Assembly (NCBI RefSeq): GCF_016908785.1
Contig: NZ_JAFBEO010000001.1
Coordinates: forward strand, 1-64,000
Length of the DNA stretch: 64,000 nt
Direction: 5' to 3'
From: Weissella uvarum
GTDB lineage: Bacteria > Bacillota > Bacilli > Lactobacillales > Lactobacillaceae
Of this stretch, positions 38,413 to 47,064 are shown one piece after another; the stretch's first letter is position 1, and every line of letters starts with the position of its first letter. Under the pieces are notes generated by a model. It ran no database searches, was not told the DNA's origin, and was given only the letters and a program-made list of their open reading frames with translations. The position numbers and the translations under genes are program-made.

Positions 38413-39267
38413 TTAAAATAACTTTCCAAACAACTTGGCGAAAAAGCCCGACTTCTTAGTCTGTTGACTCCGTGAAGCAGCTTTTGTTTCATCCGCTGAG
38501 GTCGTGGCTGTATCTGAACCATCAGCTAGTTGCACATTATCCGCAGGATTTTGTGAGACCACATCATCATCAGTCAAGCTTTCAAATTGATATTCGTTCT
38601 GATGATCCGGAACACTAAAATCATGTTCGGATTCCGCCACTGGAGCGGTCGTTTGATCAGACTGCACTGTGGCTTCAGGCTTTGCTTGTGGCGCTTGTTG
38701 TTCTTGGTAATCGTGAATCATTTCATCAGTCAAGATTGGCATTGCTTGTGTTTTTGAGGTTACCCCCAGGCTCACCTTGCTATGACCACGCTTATGTGTT
38801 TTTTCATTCACACAGGTTAAAACAATTTCTTCCACATTTACTTCTTGTGGCAACAACATTTCAAATTCACGATTATCATCGACGACCACATCAATTTGCT
38901 CACCCATTACTTGAACTGCCACAGACGTATCTGGTTGATTAACGCGACCTTCCAAATAACGTTGGTCATCACGCGTAGATACTACCCCAGTGACAACTGG
39001 CGCTGGCATCTCAATTTCAGCATCGACCCGGTCAACCACTTCCCCATTTCGTAGTGCTTCAACGGTTAAGGTCGCATCACTAATTGGCTCATCATAACGA
39101 TAAACAAAATCACCACCAGCATCGACTGGTAATGAAACAAGTTGACCATCCGCTTGCGTCAAACGAATGGTTAAATCATCCCCATTCACATGACCAATCA
39201 CGGTCGTTCCCATTGGATTGGTTAAAGTTGATGCAATCAAATTACTATTTTCTTGCTTTTCTGTCAT
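38413..39267 (-). CDS. Cytosolic protein with two Ig-like repeats and amphipathic C-terminus
   Basis: 284 residues from the ATG at 39267 (GGAG upstream). I do not recognise the family. Two beta-rich modules of similar layout (about 12-85 and 95-170) share a pattern (T/S-x-GxVxxxD... then D-x-x-F/Y ... LTVxA) like bacterial Ig-like surface domains. There is no signal peptide, membrane segment or sorting motif. A long acidic Gln/Thr/Ser-rich disordered region (about 190-268) ends in the basic aromatic tail KKSGFFAKLFGKLF, a likely amphipathic helix. It is flanked by terminator-like AT-rich gaps. Confidence 0.75.
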   Translation of the reverse strand: MTEKQENSNLIASTLTNPMGTTVIGHVNGDDLTIRLTQADGQLVSLPVDAGGDFVYRYDEPISDATLTVEALRNGEVVDRVDAEIEMPAPVVTGVVSTRDDQRYLEGRVNQPDTSVAVQVMGEQIDVVVDDNREFEMLLPQEVNVEEIVLTCVNEKTHKRGHSKVSLGVTSKTQAMPILTDEMIHDYQEQQAPQAKPEATVQSDQTTAPVAESEHDFSVPDHQNEYQFESLTDDDVVSQNPADNVQLADGSDTATTSADETKAASRSQQTKKSGFFAKLFGKLF

Positions 39268-39331
39268 TATATATCGAGCTCCATCTTTATTATCTATCCA
39301 CATTATACACGTTGTGTCCAAAAAAATGCAT

Positions 39332-39362
39332 AAAAAAAGCACGATCAAGTGTGATCATGCTT
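39332..39362 (-). terminator. Terminator after uspA
   Basis: On the minus strand AAGCATGATCA pairs with TGATCGTGCTT around CACT (one G-U), then seven T. It lies right after the stop at 39371. Confidence 0.88.
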
Positions 39363-39370
39363 CAAATTGC

Positions 39371-39832
39371 TTACTTTTCTGAATCTTCAGGCATCCGCGC
39401 CACCAAAGTATCTACCTTGGCCGCCCGCACAACATACTCAGTTACTGACCCAATTAGGAAGCGTTCCATCGCATTGAGACCAGTGGCTCCAATGACAATC
39501 AAATCAGTGTCAAATTTCTTTGGAGCATATTCAGCAATGACACTTTTAGGTGCTCCATATTCGATAGTAAACTCTGCATTAGTTACACCAGCATCTTGAG
39601 CTTGTTTCAAATAACCATCCATCGTTTTGCGGGCAGTTTCAGCAACTTGGTCATACATAGTTGATTGAAAATCACTCACATTTTGGAACGAACGCGTATC
39701 AATCACATGTAAAATTTCCAATTTAGTTTCTGGGCCATTCCGCAAGGCAATTTTTATTGCCTTGTCCAGAGCGGCTTCCGCCTCTTTAGAACCATCAACT
39801 GGCACCAGAATACTTTGATAATTATCAATCAT
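39371..39832 (-). CDS. Universal stress protein UspA family
   Basis: 153 residues. ATP-binding Usp fold: ILVPVDGSKEAEAALDKAI at the start, and the phosphate motif LIVIGATGLNAMERFLIGSVTEYVVRAA (G-2x-G-9x-G-S/T pattern) at 115-140. A stress-linked nucleotide-binding protein. Monocistronic between a terminator and an AT-rich gap. Confidence 0.93.
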   Translation of the reverse strand: MIDNYQSILVPVDGSKEAEAALDKAIKIALRNGPETKLEILHVIDTRSFQNVSDFQSTMYDQVAETARKTMDGYLKQAQDAGVTNAEFTIEYGAPKSVIAEYAPKKFDTDLIVIGATGLNAMERFLIGSVTEYVVRAAKVDTLVARMPEDSEK

Positions 39833-39897
39833 CTTTCTACCTCCACTTGGGCATCTCTATCTAGTAATATTATACCTTTTTTGTAAGCGCTTTACAA

Positions 39898-40176
39898 TTA
39901 ATCAAAATTCCGTTGTACGATAATCAATCCAATTACCGGTAACACCAACCCACCTGTCATCAAACCAAGCATCGGCATAAATGACTCTGGTCCACGCCAC
40001 CAAAGCATTACCCCCGTAAAAACAATATCAATGATTAAAAATGGCACCGCCCATCGCGTCAAACGCAAGGAATCTTGAGTGTTCAAACCCAATAAGTGCT
40101 GTTTATTAAGCCACATATAGGCGGCAATAAAACCTAAAATTAACAAAAAAATCAAATACAAAATCGTAATAATCAT
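39898..40176 (-). CDS. Small membrane protein, three segments
   Basis: 92 residues, not recognised. Hydrophobic segments near residues 2-21, 42-60 and 70-87. The loop ends in a basic RNFD tail. It is not near any gene of the same operon; the 6S RNA gene is transcribed toward it and ends 14 bases before its start. Confidence 0.65.
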   Translation of the reverse strand: MIITILYLIFLLILGFIAAYMWLNKQHLLGLNTQDSLRLTRWAVPFLIIDIVFTGVMLWWRGPESFMPMLGLMTGGLVLPVIGLIIVQRNFD

Positions 40177-40189
40177 AATCTACTCCTAA

Positions 40190-40231
40190 TAAAAACTCCA
40201 CCACTACAACCAAGTTGTAACGGTGGAGGAC
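40190..40231 (-). terminator. Terminator of the 6S RNA gene
   Basis: On the minus strand CTCCACCGTTACAAC pairs with GTTGTAGTGGTGGAG around TTG, followed by TTTTTATT. A strong 15-bp stem. Confidence 0.9.
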
Positions 40232-40420
40232 GAACACTTGTATAGCACCGTTAGTTAGCTCTTCTAAGTCGGCTTCGATGGCAAAGGTGGGTGAATAAGT
40301 CAGCGTTAACGACTTCCAGTTGAAACTGGCTTGTCCCGCCGGCTTCCCGACATCCCCATTCGAAAAAGTGTAAAGCAACTTTAGATGTTAGAGCTACGCG
40401 TATGCTCAAGGAATTCGCTT
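40190..40420 (-). ncRNA. ssrS: 6S RNA
   Basis: No open reading frame fits this block between rarA and a small membrane gene. On the minus strand a promoter-like TATACT (40432-40427) would start RNA near 40420. Its two ends fold together: CGAA/TTCG, CTTG/CAAG, AGCA/TGCT, AGCTCT/AGAGCT, TCTAA/TTAGA, separated by internal loops, giving a long rod with a central bubble. This is the 6S RNA shape, which binds housekeeping RNA polymerase. Proximity to rarA matches the location I know for 6S in related bacteria. The 3' end carries a terminator (40190-40231). Confidence 0.85.
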
Positions 40421-40426
40421 TCGTTT

Positions 40427-40455
40427 AGTATACACCGGCTCATGCAATTTTTCAC
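40427..40455 (-). promoter_or_regulatory. ssrS: 6S RNA promoter
   Basis: On the minus strand TGAAAA and TATACT (40432-40427) are 17 bp apart. The -35 is weak. It lies directly downstream of the rarA stop at 40459, so 6S can also be made by readthrough. Confidence 0.5.
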
Positions 40456-40458
40456 GCC

Positions 40459-41745
40459 TTATTTTTTCAAGCCGTTCTGCTGAGCTTGCTTCAAACGCTG
40501 ATATTGATCAACATAAGCCTGTTCAACTTTCGAATTCCCTTCAGCTTTAAAATACTGCTTATCTTTAATATTATCTGGCAAATATTGCTGAGCTACCCAG
40601 TCATTCGGATAATTATGTGGATATAGATACTCTACGCCACGTCCCAAATCTTTGGCACCTTTGTAATGCGCATCTTTCAGGTGCTTTGGCACATCACCGG
40701 TCCGCTTGGTCTGCACATCCTGCATCGCCGCATCAATCGCTGTCATCGCCGAATTTGACTTTGGCGAGAGCGCCAATTCTATAACCGCATTTGCCAAAGG
40801 AAGCCGCGCCTCAGGGAAGCCTAATTTTTCAGCTGCGTGAATCGCTGTCACCGCACGTTCAACCACAGCCGGATTAGCTAAACCAATATCCTCATAGGCA
40901 ATAACTTGTAGCCGACGCACAATGCTCTGTAAATCTCCTGCTAAAATCAAGCGACTTAAGTAATGCAAAGCCGCATCAACATCACTCCCCCGAATTGACT
41001 TTTGCAAGGCCGATATCACATCATAATGGGCATCCCCATCTTTATCAGCGACCAAGGTTCCCTGCTGTGCCGTTTCCTCGATAATCGGCAAATCAATCAC
41101 AATTTTGCCTTCAGCATCTGGCTTTGTCGATTTAACTGCCAATTCCAACGCATTCAAAGCCGCACGCAGATCCCCATTTGTGACGTGAATCAGATGTTGC
41201 ATTGCTTCAGGGGTCAGCGTGGCTTTAAAATTACCTAATCCATTCTGTGAATCTGTTAGGGCTCGGTTAATTGCTGTTTCAAGATCCGATGGCTGCAACG
41301 GCTGAACTTCAAAAATTTGGGTTCGTGACCGAATCGCCGGGTTAATTGACAAATATGGATTCTCCGTTGTGGCACCAATCATCACAATTTCACCACTTTC
41401 CAAATGTGGCAAGAGAAAATCTTGTTTTGTCTTATCCAAGCGATGAATTTCATCAAGCAGCAATACCACTGTGCCACTCATTTTTGCCTCTTCAACGACC
41501 TGCTGTAAATCTTTTTTGGTATCAGTTGCAGCATTTAAAGTTCGAAAGGCATATTGAGTTGATCCAGCAATGGCGCTGGCAATACTTGTTTTTCCTGTTC
41601 CAGGTGGTCCATATAGAATCATGGATGACAACATCTTGGCTTCAACCATTCGCCGAATGATTTTGCCAGGTCCAATTAAGTCTTCTTGACCCACCACCTC
41701 ATCAATATTTTTAGGACGCATGCGATATGCTAATGGTTTTTGCAT
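40459..41745 (-). CDS. rarA: Replication-associated recombination protein RarA (MgsA)
   Basis: 428 residues from the ATG at 41745 (GGAGG 9 bases upstream). AAA+ ATPase acting at stalled forks: Walker A LYGPPGTGKTSIA, Walker B LLLDEIHRLDKTKQDFLLPHLE, sensor 1 IGATTENPYLSINPAIRSR. The C-terminal half is the tetramerisation domain with KHLKDAHYKGAKDLGRG near the end. Confidence 0.95.
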   Translation of the reverse strand: MQKPLAYRMRPKNIDEVVGQEDLIGPGKIIRRMVEAKMLSSMILYGPPGTGKTSIASAIAGSTQYAFRTLNAATDTKKDLQQVVEEAKMSGTVVLLLDEIHRLDKTKQDFLLPHLESGEIVMIGATTENPYLSINPAIRSRTQIFEVQPLQPSDLETAINRALTDSQNGLGNFKATLTPEAMQHLIHVTNGDLRAALNALELAVKSTKPDAEGKIVIDLPIIEETAQQGTLVADKDGDAHYDVISALQKSIRGSDVDAALHYLSRLILAGDLQSIVRRLQVIAYEDIGLANPAVVERAVTAIHAAEKLGFPEARLPLANAVIELALSPKSNSAMTAIDAAMQDVQTKRTGDVPKHLKDAHYKGAKDLGRGVEYLYPHNYPNDWVAQQYLPDNIKDKQYFKAEGNSKVEQAYVDQYQRLKQAQQNGLKK

Positions 41746-41775
41746 CACAATCATCCTCCTCAAATCATTTTTACT

Positions 41776-42210
41776 TTAAAATAGACGCTTATACCAAGGC
41801 TTTTTTGCTTCGGCTTGGTTCTGCTCTGTTACTACAGGAGTCACTGTATCCTCGATCGCCACTGGGCCACCTTCGATGGCTTGGCTGGCTGTATAGACGA
41901 CTCCTAATGGTGATTTCATTAATACTGGGTCATTTACTAAACGAAATTCAATATCTTGCTGTTTGGCTAATTGCATATAAGCATTTAACTGCGTCATTTC
42001 AACACGTCCGTTCAATAATAGCAAACCAGCTGGATGCCGCTTAATTTCATTTTTCCACGCCAAAATCAAATCAGTCTGATCAATCGTTTTTATCTGTTGC
42101 GTCGCATAAACGCGTTCTTTAAACGTCCCTAAATAATAGTGCTTTTCATCCGGATTAATTTCCGGGGTCCCATACATCGCATTTTGCAGGTGGGGATCAA
42201 TTTCAGCCAT
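41776..42210 (-). CDS. yueI: YueI-family (DUF1694) protein
   Basis: 144 residues from the ATG at 42210 (GAGGAG upstream). The family pattern is YGTPEINPDEKHYYLGTFKERV and LLLNGRVEMTQLNAYMQLAKQQ, plus NDPVLMKSPLGVV. Function unknown. The C-terminal ~35 residues are low-complexity and end in KKPWYKRLF, a basic aromatic tail similar to that of the 38.4 kb protein. Confidence 0.85.
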   Translation of the reverse strand: MAEIDPHLQNAMYGTPEINPDEKHYYLGTFKERVYATQQIKTIDQTDLILAWKNEIKRHPAGLLLLNGRVEMTQLNAYMQLAKQQDIEFRLVNDPVLMKSPLGVVYTASQAIEGGPVAIEDTVTPVVTEQNQAEAKKPWYKRLF

Positions 42211-42264
42211 AGTCATCTCCTCTTCACTTATATCTAGCAGTATTCTAACATCTTTCAAGGTATG

Positions 42265-42292
42265 AAAAAAAGGATGGCCCGCGCCACCCTTT
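42265..42292 (-). terminator. Terminator after the small membrane gene
   Basis: On the minus strand AAAGGGTGGC pairs with GCCATCCTTT (one G-U) around a short GC loop, followed by seven T. It ends the prfC transcript. Confidence 0.9.
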
Positions 42293-42295
42293 CTA

Positions 42296-42487
42296 TTAAT
42301 TCACAATCAATACGGTTAAACCAGCCAAGACGACTGAAAACATATAGCTGCCAAACATCACATGCAATGCATTAAAGAGCTTTGGAAAAGGCCGACAAAG
42401 CCGGTGCCCCAAAAAATAAATCACTGTTGGGACAATCAAAATCAAAGCAAACATTTGCAAGGCAAGCATTACAGTCGAAGTCCACAT
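42296..42487 (-). CDS. Small two-pass membrane protein coupled to prfC
   Basis: 63 residues, two hydrophobic helices (about 5-25 and 42-62) with a short basic loop (GHRLCRPFPKLF). Not recognised. Its ATG shares a base with the prfC stop (TAATG), and no good Shine-Dalgarno of its own is seen, so it likely depends on termination-reinitiation after RF3. A terminator follows directly, supporting that it is a real last gene of the unit. Confidence 0.7.
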   Translation of the reverse strand: MWTSTVMLALQMFALILIVPTVIYFLGHRLCRPFPKLFNALHVMFGSYMFSVVLAGLTVLIVN

Positions 42488-44058
42488 TACAACTTCGCCT
42501 CCAATTCAACATCTGGATACTTATCCTTAAACCAGCGTTCAGCAAATTGGTTTTCAAACAAGAAAACTGGTTGTTCATTTCGATCACGTACGAGCAAGTT
42601 TCGTGATGAAGCCATCTTTGGATCTAATTGTTCTGGATTAATCCAACGCGCAATTTTAGAACCCATTGGTTCCAAAACCACTTCAGTATTATATTCATTT
42701 TCCATTCGGAATTGGAACACTTCAAATTGCAAAGAACCAACAGCTCCCAAGATATAATCACCTGAATCCCAAGCGGTATACATTTGAATCGTTCCTTCTT
42801 GTACCAACTGGGTCACCCCTTTATGGAATGACTTTTGCTTCAACACATTTTTCGCATGTACATGCATAAACAATTCAGGAGTAAAAGTTGGCAACTCTTC
42901 AAATTCAACCGGCTTTTTACCACCATAAATCGTGTCACCAATTTGGAAATTTCCAGTATCGTAAAGTCCAATAATATCACCAGGCACAGCTGTTTCAACA
43001 TTTTCTCGTGAATCAGCCATAAATTCAGTGACATTTGATAACTTCATTTTCTTACCTGTCCGCGCTAAGGTCACATCCATCCCACGGTTAAACTCACCAG
43101 AAACCACTCGTACAAAAGCGATGCGATCACGGTGATTTGGATTCATGTTAGCTTGAATCTTAAAGACGAAACCTGAAAACTCTGGATTGTCAGGCTCAAT
43201 TTCCTTATCATCCACAGTTTTTTTGCTACCTGGCGCTGGCGCATAATTCATATATGTCTCTAAGAATGTCTCGACTCCAAAGTTTGTCAAAGCTGATCCA
43301 AAGAAAACAGGAGTTAAATCACCCTTCAATACCCGATCTTCGTCGAATTCATTACCCGCATCCTTCAGCATTTCAACTTCATCACGTGTCTCGTCCCACG
43401 CTGGTGCTTGTTGGATTGGATTAGGCTCAGCTAAATCAGTTCCTTCAGCATTTAATGGCAAAAAACGTTCAGCTTCATTTTCAGGATGATAAACTTCAAC
43501 CCGATTATGATACATGTCGAATAGACCTGACAAAATTTGTCCTGAACCAATCGGCCAATTCATTGGATAAGCATCAATACCTAAAGTTGATTCCAATTCA
43601 TCAACCAAATCAAGGGGTGGTCGTCCATCACGGTCTAACTTGTTGAAGAAAGTAAAAATTGGAATGTGCCGCTCTTTAACAATTTCAAACAATTTTTTGG
43701 TTTGTGGCTCAATACCTTTGGCTGAATCCACCACCATGATAACCGAGTCAACCGCCATCAATGTCCGGTAAGTATCTTCTGAGAAATCTTCGTGCCCTGG
43801 TGTATCCAGGATATTGATGCGCTTACCTTGAAAATCAAACTGTAACACGGATGACGTCACAGAAATTCCACGTTTTTGCTCAATTTCCATCCAGTCCGAC
43901 TTTGCAAAATTTCCTTTACGGCCTTTGACCGTTCCCGCTTCACGGACAACACCACCAAGCAAAAGCATTTGCTCAGTAATCGTTGTTTTACCCGCGTCGG
44001 GATGGGAAATAATCGCAAACGTCCGGCGCTTTTTTAATTCTTCTTCAAAAGATGCCAT
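42487..44058 (-). CDS. prfC: Peptide chain release factor 3
   Basis: 523 residues from the ATG at 44058 (AAGGGTGG 5 bases upstream). A translational GTPase that removes RF1/RF2 after peptide release. G1 is SHPDAGKTT, followed by G3 [12 protein letters not shown] and G4 NKLDRDG. Domains 2-3 run through [19 protein letters not shown] to the C-terminus. Confidence 0.95.
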   Translation of the reverse strand: MASFEEELKKRRTFAIISHPDAGKTTITEQMLLLGGVVREAGTVKGRKGNFAKSDWMEIEQKRGISVTSSVLQFDFQGKRINILDTPGHEDFSEDTYRTLMAVDSVIMVVDSAKGIEPQTKKLFEIVKERHIPIFTFFNKLDRDGRPPLDLVDELESTLGIDAYPMNWPIGSGQILSGLFDMYHNRVEVYHPENEAERFLPLNAEGTDLAEPNPIQQAPAWDETRDEVEMLKDAGNEFDEDRVLKGDLTPVFFGSALTNFGVETFLETYMNYAPAPGSKKTVDDKEIEPDNPEFSGFVFKIQANMNPNHRDRIAFVRVVSGEFNRGMDVTLARTGKKMKLSNVTEFMADSRENVETAVPGDIIGLYDTGNFQIGDTIYGGKKPVEFEELPTFTPELFMHVHAKNVLKQKSFHKGVTQLVQEGTIQMYTAWDSGDYILGAVGSLQFEVFQFRMENEYNTEVVLEPMGSKIARWINPEQLDPKMASSRNLLVRDRNEQPVFLFENQFAERWFKDKYPDVELEAKL

Positions 44059-44122
44059 CTTTTCCACCCTTAATCTTTACTTATTTTATAAATTCTTAAA
44101 ACTTAACAATTTAGTATAACGA

Positions 44123-44157
44123 AAAACAGGCCTTGGTTCAATAACCCTGGCCTGTTT
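44123..44157 (-). terminator. Terminator after the TPR-like membrane gene
   Basis: On the minus strand AACAGGCC pairs with GGCCTGTT, with an inner GGTT/AACC stem, then TTTTTCG. It lies 36 bases past the stop at 44193 and before prfC. Confidence 0.85.
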
Positions 44158-44192
44158 AATCAACTGTTTTTATTTTTAAGCGCGCATCAATT

Positions 44193-44786
44193 CTATGAAG
44201 CACTTTTTTCGGAGGTCTTTGAATGATGCTTATTCGCATCAGTGTGGGTGTGCGCTTGCTTCTTAGCCTTCGCTTTTGACATTGATGCTGATTTTGCTTT
44301 TTGCTTTGAGATTTCTCGACTGTCTTCTCGAGAATAGCTTGCATCCTTTGAAGCTTGAATTGCCGATGAACGAGCCTTACGCTCAGATTCCATTCGTGCT
44401 TGTGTTTCAACATGGGTACGGCTGTCTTTATCAACTACCTGCAAACGAGAAGAAACAGCAGAATTAATGACTTGTAGTCCATCATCAACATTTAAAGCCG
44501 TTTGATATTGTGATTGCGCAAGATGATAATTTTCATCTTTGGCCGCTTGACCAGCTTTTTTAGCATGGTCTAACTGCGTCAATGCCGTTTGCGTTGTTGG
44601 CGTCATTTTAATTGACTGCGCCTTTTTATAATGCTTTTCAGCCTGGTCCCAATCAGCCGCTTTGACTTCTTTTTTGGCTTCAGAAATTTCTTGTTGATAA
44701 CGATGATCTTGTACCATAGTGTAGGCGCCAAATCCCAATCCGGCTCCCAATAATAATACAATTAAGGTAATAATGATTTTCTTCAT
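44193..44786 (-). CDS. Membrane-anchored TPR-like protein with basic tail
   Basis: 197 residues from the ATG at 44786. Residues 4-25 (IIITLIVLLLGAGLGFGAYT) form an N-terminal membrane anchor, followed by short helical repeats (WDQAEKHYKKAQSIKM; HLAQSQYQTALNVDD) that look like TPR-type units. The last ~70 residues are Ser/Lys/Ala-rich and basic, likely disordered. Function unknown. Terminators lie on both sides, so it is transcribed alone. Confidence 0.75.
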   Translation of the reverse strand: MKKIIITLIVLLLGAGLGFGAYTMVQDHRYQQEISEAKKEVKAADWDQAEKHYKKAQSIKMTPTTQTALTQLDHAKKAGQAAKDENYHLAQSQYQTALNVDDGLQVINSAVSSRLQVVDKDSRTHVETQARMESERKARSSAIQASKDASYSREDSREISKQKAKSASMSKAKAKKQAHTHTDANKHHSKTSEKSAS

Positions 44787-44831
44787 TGTCACACCCCTTT
44801 TGCTTTCTGTTACTAGTATATCAATTAAAAT

Positions 44832-44862
44832 AAAAAAATGTGACCCATGGCCACATTTTTTA
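44832..44862 (-). terminator. Terminator after the DUF402 gene
   Basis: On the minus strand AAATGTGGCCATGGGTCACATTT folds as an imperfect hairpin and is followed by seven T, beside the stop at 44871. Confidence 0.82.
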
Positions 44863-44870
44863 CATAACGA

Positions 44871-45416
44871 TCAATTTCGTCGTTTAATCTCCAGATAACG
44901 GCGATACCACAAGTCCACATAAGCTTTTGAAAATGGTCCACGTTCATTTTTAATCCAATCCACTAGTATCTTTACATGTTCTTTTAGCACGTAATCAATA
45001 TCATTGGAGTAATGCCATTTGGCACGATGTTGCTCATACTCGTCCGCATCGAGCAAACGGCGTTCACCATCGGGAAAGACCTTCACGTCTAAATCATAAT
45101 CAATATACTTCAATGCTTCTTTATCTAAAACAAACGGAGAGGCCAAATTACAATAATAGGACACACCATTATCACGCAACATTGCAACGATATTAAACCA
45201 ATATTTACGATGAAAATAAACAATTGCAGGTTCACGGGTCACCCACCGGCGACCATCATCTTCAATCACCACAGTGTGGTCATTGAGACCAATAATCTCA
45301 TTTTCACTAGTTTTTAACACCATTGTGTCACGCCAAGTTCGGTGTAAACTGCCATCATGCTTGTAACTTTTGATCGTTATGAAGTCCCCTTCACGGGGTA
45401 ATCGACCATCCTTCAT
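44871..45416 (-). CDS. DUF402 nucleoside tri-/diphosphatase (Ntdp, YgaC-like)
   Basis: 181 residues. DUF402 fold: [19 protein letters not shown], a catalytic-region [20 protein letters not shown], the acidic metal-binding [15 protein letters not shown] and [15 protein letters not shown]. Related enzymes hydrolyse nucleoside tri- and diphosphates. GAGGG lies 8 bases before the ATG. Monocistronic. Confidence 0.88.
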   Translation of the reverse strand: MKDGRLPREGDFITIKSYKHDGSLHRTWRDTMVLKTSENEIIGLNDHTVVIEDDGRRWVTREPAIVYFHRKYWFNIVAMLRDNGVSYYCNLASPFVLDKEALKYIDYDLDVKVFPDGERRLLDADEYEQHRAKWHYSNDIDYVLKEHVKILVDWIKNERGPFSKAYVDLWYRRYLEIKRRN

Positions 45417-45494
45417 GATTCAAGCCCTCACAGTCTCTCACCTTAAATTCCTCTTTTATTGTATCACGCCGACGGACAGAGGTGCGTAAAATAA

Positions 45495-46295
45495 CTAATT
45501 ATTTTCAAGGTAATCCGATACAAAATGGTTGATATCGTCGAAACGATAGCCTCGTCGTGCTAAATAGCTTTTAACACGTTGCGTCTGATCCCACCCAGAG
45601 TATTGATGATACCGTTCAAATGCTTTTTGACCATCACGGCGCAAGTTTTCAAATTCTTCATCTTGATCATTTTCGATACTTTCATCATAATCAGCCAGAG
45701 CTCGTTTGATATTCGTTGCTGAAAAGCCCTTTTGTAACAGCTTTTGCATGACCTTTTGTTCAGCCATTTGATGTGAACCACGTTGATTTTTAGCCATTAT
45801 TTTAGGTACTTCAACGGCTAAATGGTCTACCTCACGCTCATAAGGATAAACATCAAGTGCATCCTCAACAAGATTTGCCTTTACACCCCAGCTCTTTAAT
45901 TTTTCAGCGGTCCCCTTTCGACCAAACTTTCCACTATCAGCCATATTTTGCGCATATGTTTGCGCAAAGGTCGCATCGTTAATTACATTAGCTGCTTCTA
46001 GTCGGTCTAAAACACGATTAATGGTATCCTGAGGGAAGTCCTTGTCCCGTAAATTCAGATAGACCTGATAACGTGAATGTAATTGACCCGTTGCATATAA
46101 CAACCCAGCAGAATAGGCTTTCTGTTCGTATTCTGCCGTTTTAACTTCATCCAATTGCTCCTCGTCAATTTCTGTTCCCTTAAAGAGGTTAAAATCGATT
46201 AAGACCTTTTCATCAACAGCAATCCCAAATTCATCATCAAAATAGATATTATAACGGCCAGGGCGTCTTTGCTGGGTAACCTTTGTAACCTTCAT
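45495..46295 (-). CDS. recX: RecA regulator RecX
   Basis: 266 residues from the ATG at 46295 (GGAGG 8 bases upstream). RecX binds and modulates RecA filaments. Tandem three-helix repeats are visible (AYSAGLLYATGQLHSRYQVYLNLRDKDFP, then KLKSWGVKANLVEDAL, then KRALADYDE). recA is not in the window. It reads into no obvious partner. Confidence 0.92.
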   Translation of the reverse strand: MKVTKVTQQRRPGRYNIYFDDEFGIAVDEKVLIDFNLFKGTEIDEEQLDEVKTAEYEQKAYSAGLLYATGQLHSRYQVYLNLRDKDFPQDTINRVLDRLEAANVINDATFAQTYAQNMADSGKFGRKGTAEKLKSWGVKANLVEDALDVYPYEREVDHLAVEVPKIMAKNQRGSHQMAEQKVMQKLLQKGFSATNIKRALADYDESIENDQDEEFENLRRDGQKAFERYHQYSGWDQTQRVKSYLARRGYRFDDINHFVSDYLENN

Positions 46296-46312
46296 CGTCT
46301 TTTCCTCCAAAT

Positions 46313-46344
46313 AAAAAAGCACTGAATAATCTCAGTGCTTTTAT
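46313..46344 (-). terminator. Terminator after phoU
   Basis: The perfect stem AAAAGCACTGA/TCAGTGCTTTT (46315-46325 with 46332-46342, six-base loop) lies just after the phoU stop at 46351, with A/T-rich flanks on both strands. It closes the pst operon. Confidence 0.92.
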
Positions 46345-46350
46345 TTTACA

Positions 46351-47025
46351 TTACAAATATGAAGATGTACCAGGATTCAATTCAACAATCTTTCCAGTCC
46401 GCTTGTAAACAATCCACTCGGCAATATCAGTCACGTAATCAGCCGTACGCTTCAAGTAACCACCAACAACGATGTAATCCGTTGCTGTTTCAACGATTTC
46501 AGGATCATCTTCCATCGCCTTGATTGACTTGTTACGAATTTCATTCGTTTCTTGGCTGACTTGCTTGGCTTCTGAAGAAATCTTTTCAGTACCACTAACA
46601 TCATTGTTAACATAGTAGTCCAATACTTCACTAACCATCTTGGCAACCTTAGTTCCCTCACGGCCAATCAATTCTTCAATTTCAGCAACACGCTTATTAC
46701 CCTTCATATGAATCGTTGAGATCGCAATGTTTCGTGCATTATCACCGATTCGTTCCAAAACAGAGACCGCTTTTAAAATTGTCACAATTTCACGCAAGTC
46801 AGTTGTCACGGGTTGGTAAAGCGCAATCATTTCAAAACTCTTCTTTTCAATGGCAATTTCACGTTCGTTAATCGCCTTGTCATTATCAATAATTTCTTGG
46901 GCTGATTCACGATCATGGTCTAAAAAGGCTTGGACTGACTTCTCAAGCGTTTCTGAAACTAGTAAGCCCATCTCTTTAAAGGATGTATCCAAATCTGCTA
47001 ATTCTTCATCATACATACGACGCAT
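46351..47025 (-). CDS. phoU: Phosphate transport regulator PhoU
   Basis: 224 residues from the ATG at 47025 (GAGG 8 bases upstream). Two PhoU three-helix bundles (about 1-105 and 115-220), with ESAQEIIDNDKAINEREIAIEK in the first and DYIVVGGYLKRTADYVTDIAEWIVY in the second. It signals phosphate status from the Pst transporter to the PhoR/PhoP system. Last gene of the pst operon. Confidence 0.94.
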   Translation of the reverse strand: MRRMYDEELADLDTSFKEMGLLVSETLEKSVQAFLDHDRESAQEIIDNDKAINEREIAIEKKSFEMIALYQPVTTDLREIVTILKAVSVLERIGDNARNIAISTIHMKGNKRVAEIEELIGREGTKVAKMVSEVLDYYVNNDVSGTEKISSEAKQVSQETNEIRNKSIKAMEDDPEIVETATDYIVVGGYLKRTADYVTDIAEWIVYKRTGKIVELNPGTSSYL

Positions 47026-47064
47026 ACGAGTCACCTCACTTTTTTTATTTATTATACCTAATTG

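Noticed and set aside
39084-39599. Plus-strand frame across the hypothetical and uspA genes (171 codons)
   Set aside because: It spans two real minus-strand genes and a terminator, with no Shine-Dalgarno; shadow frame.
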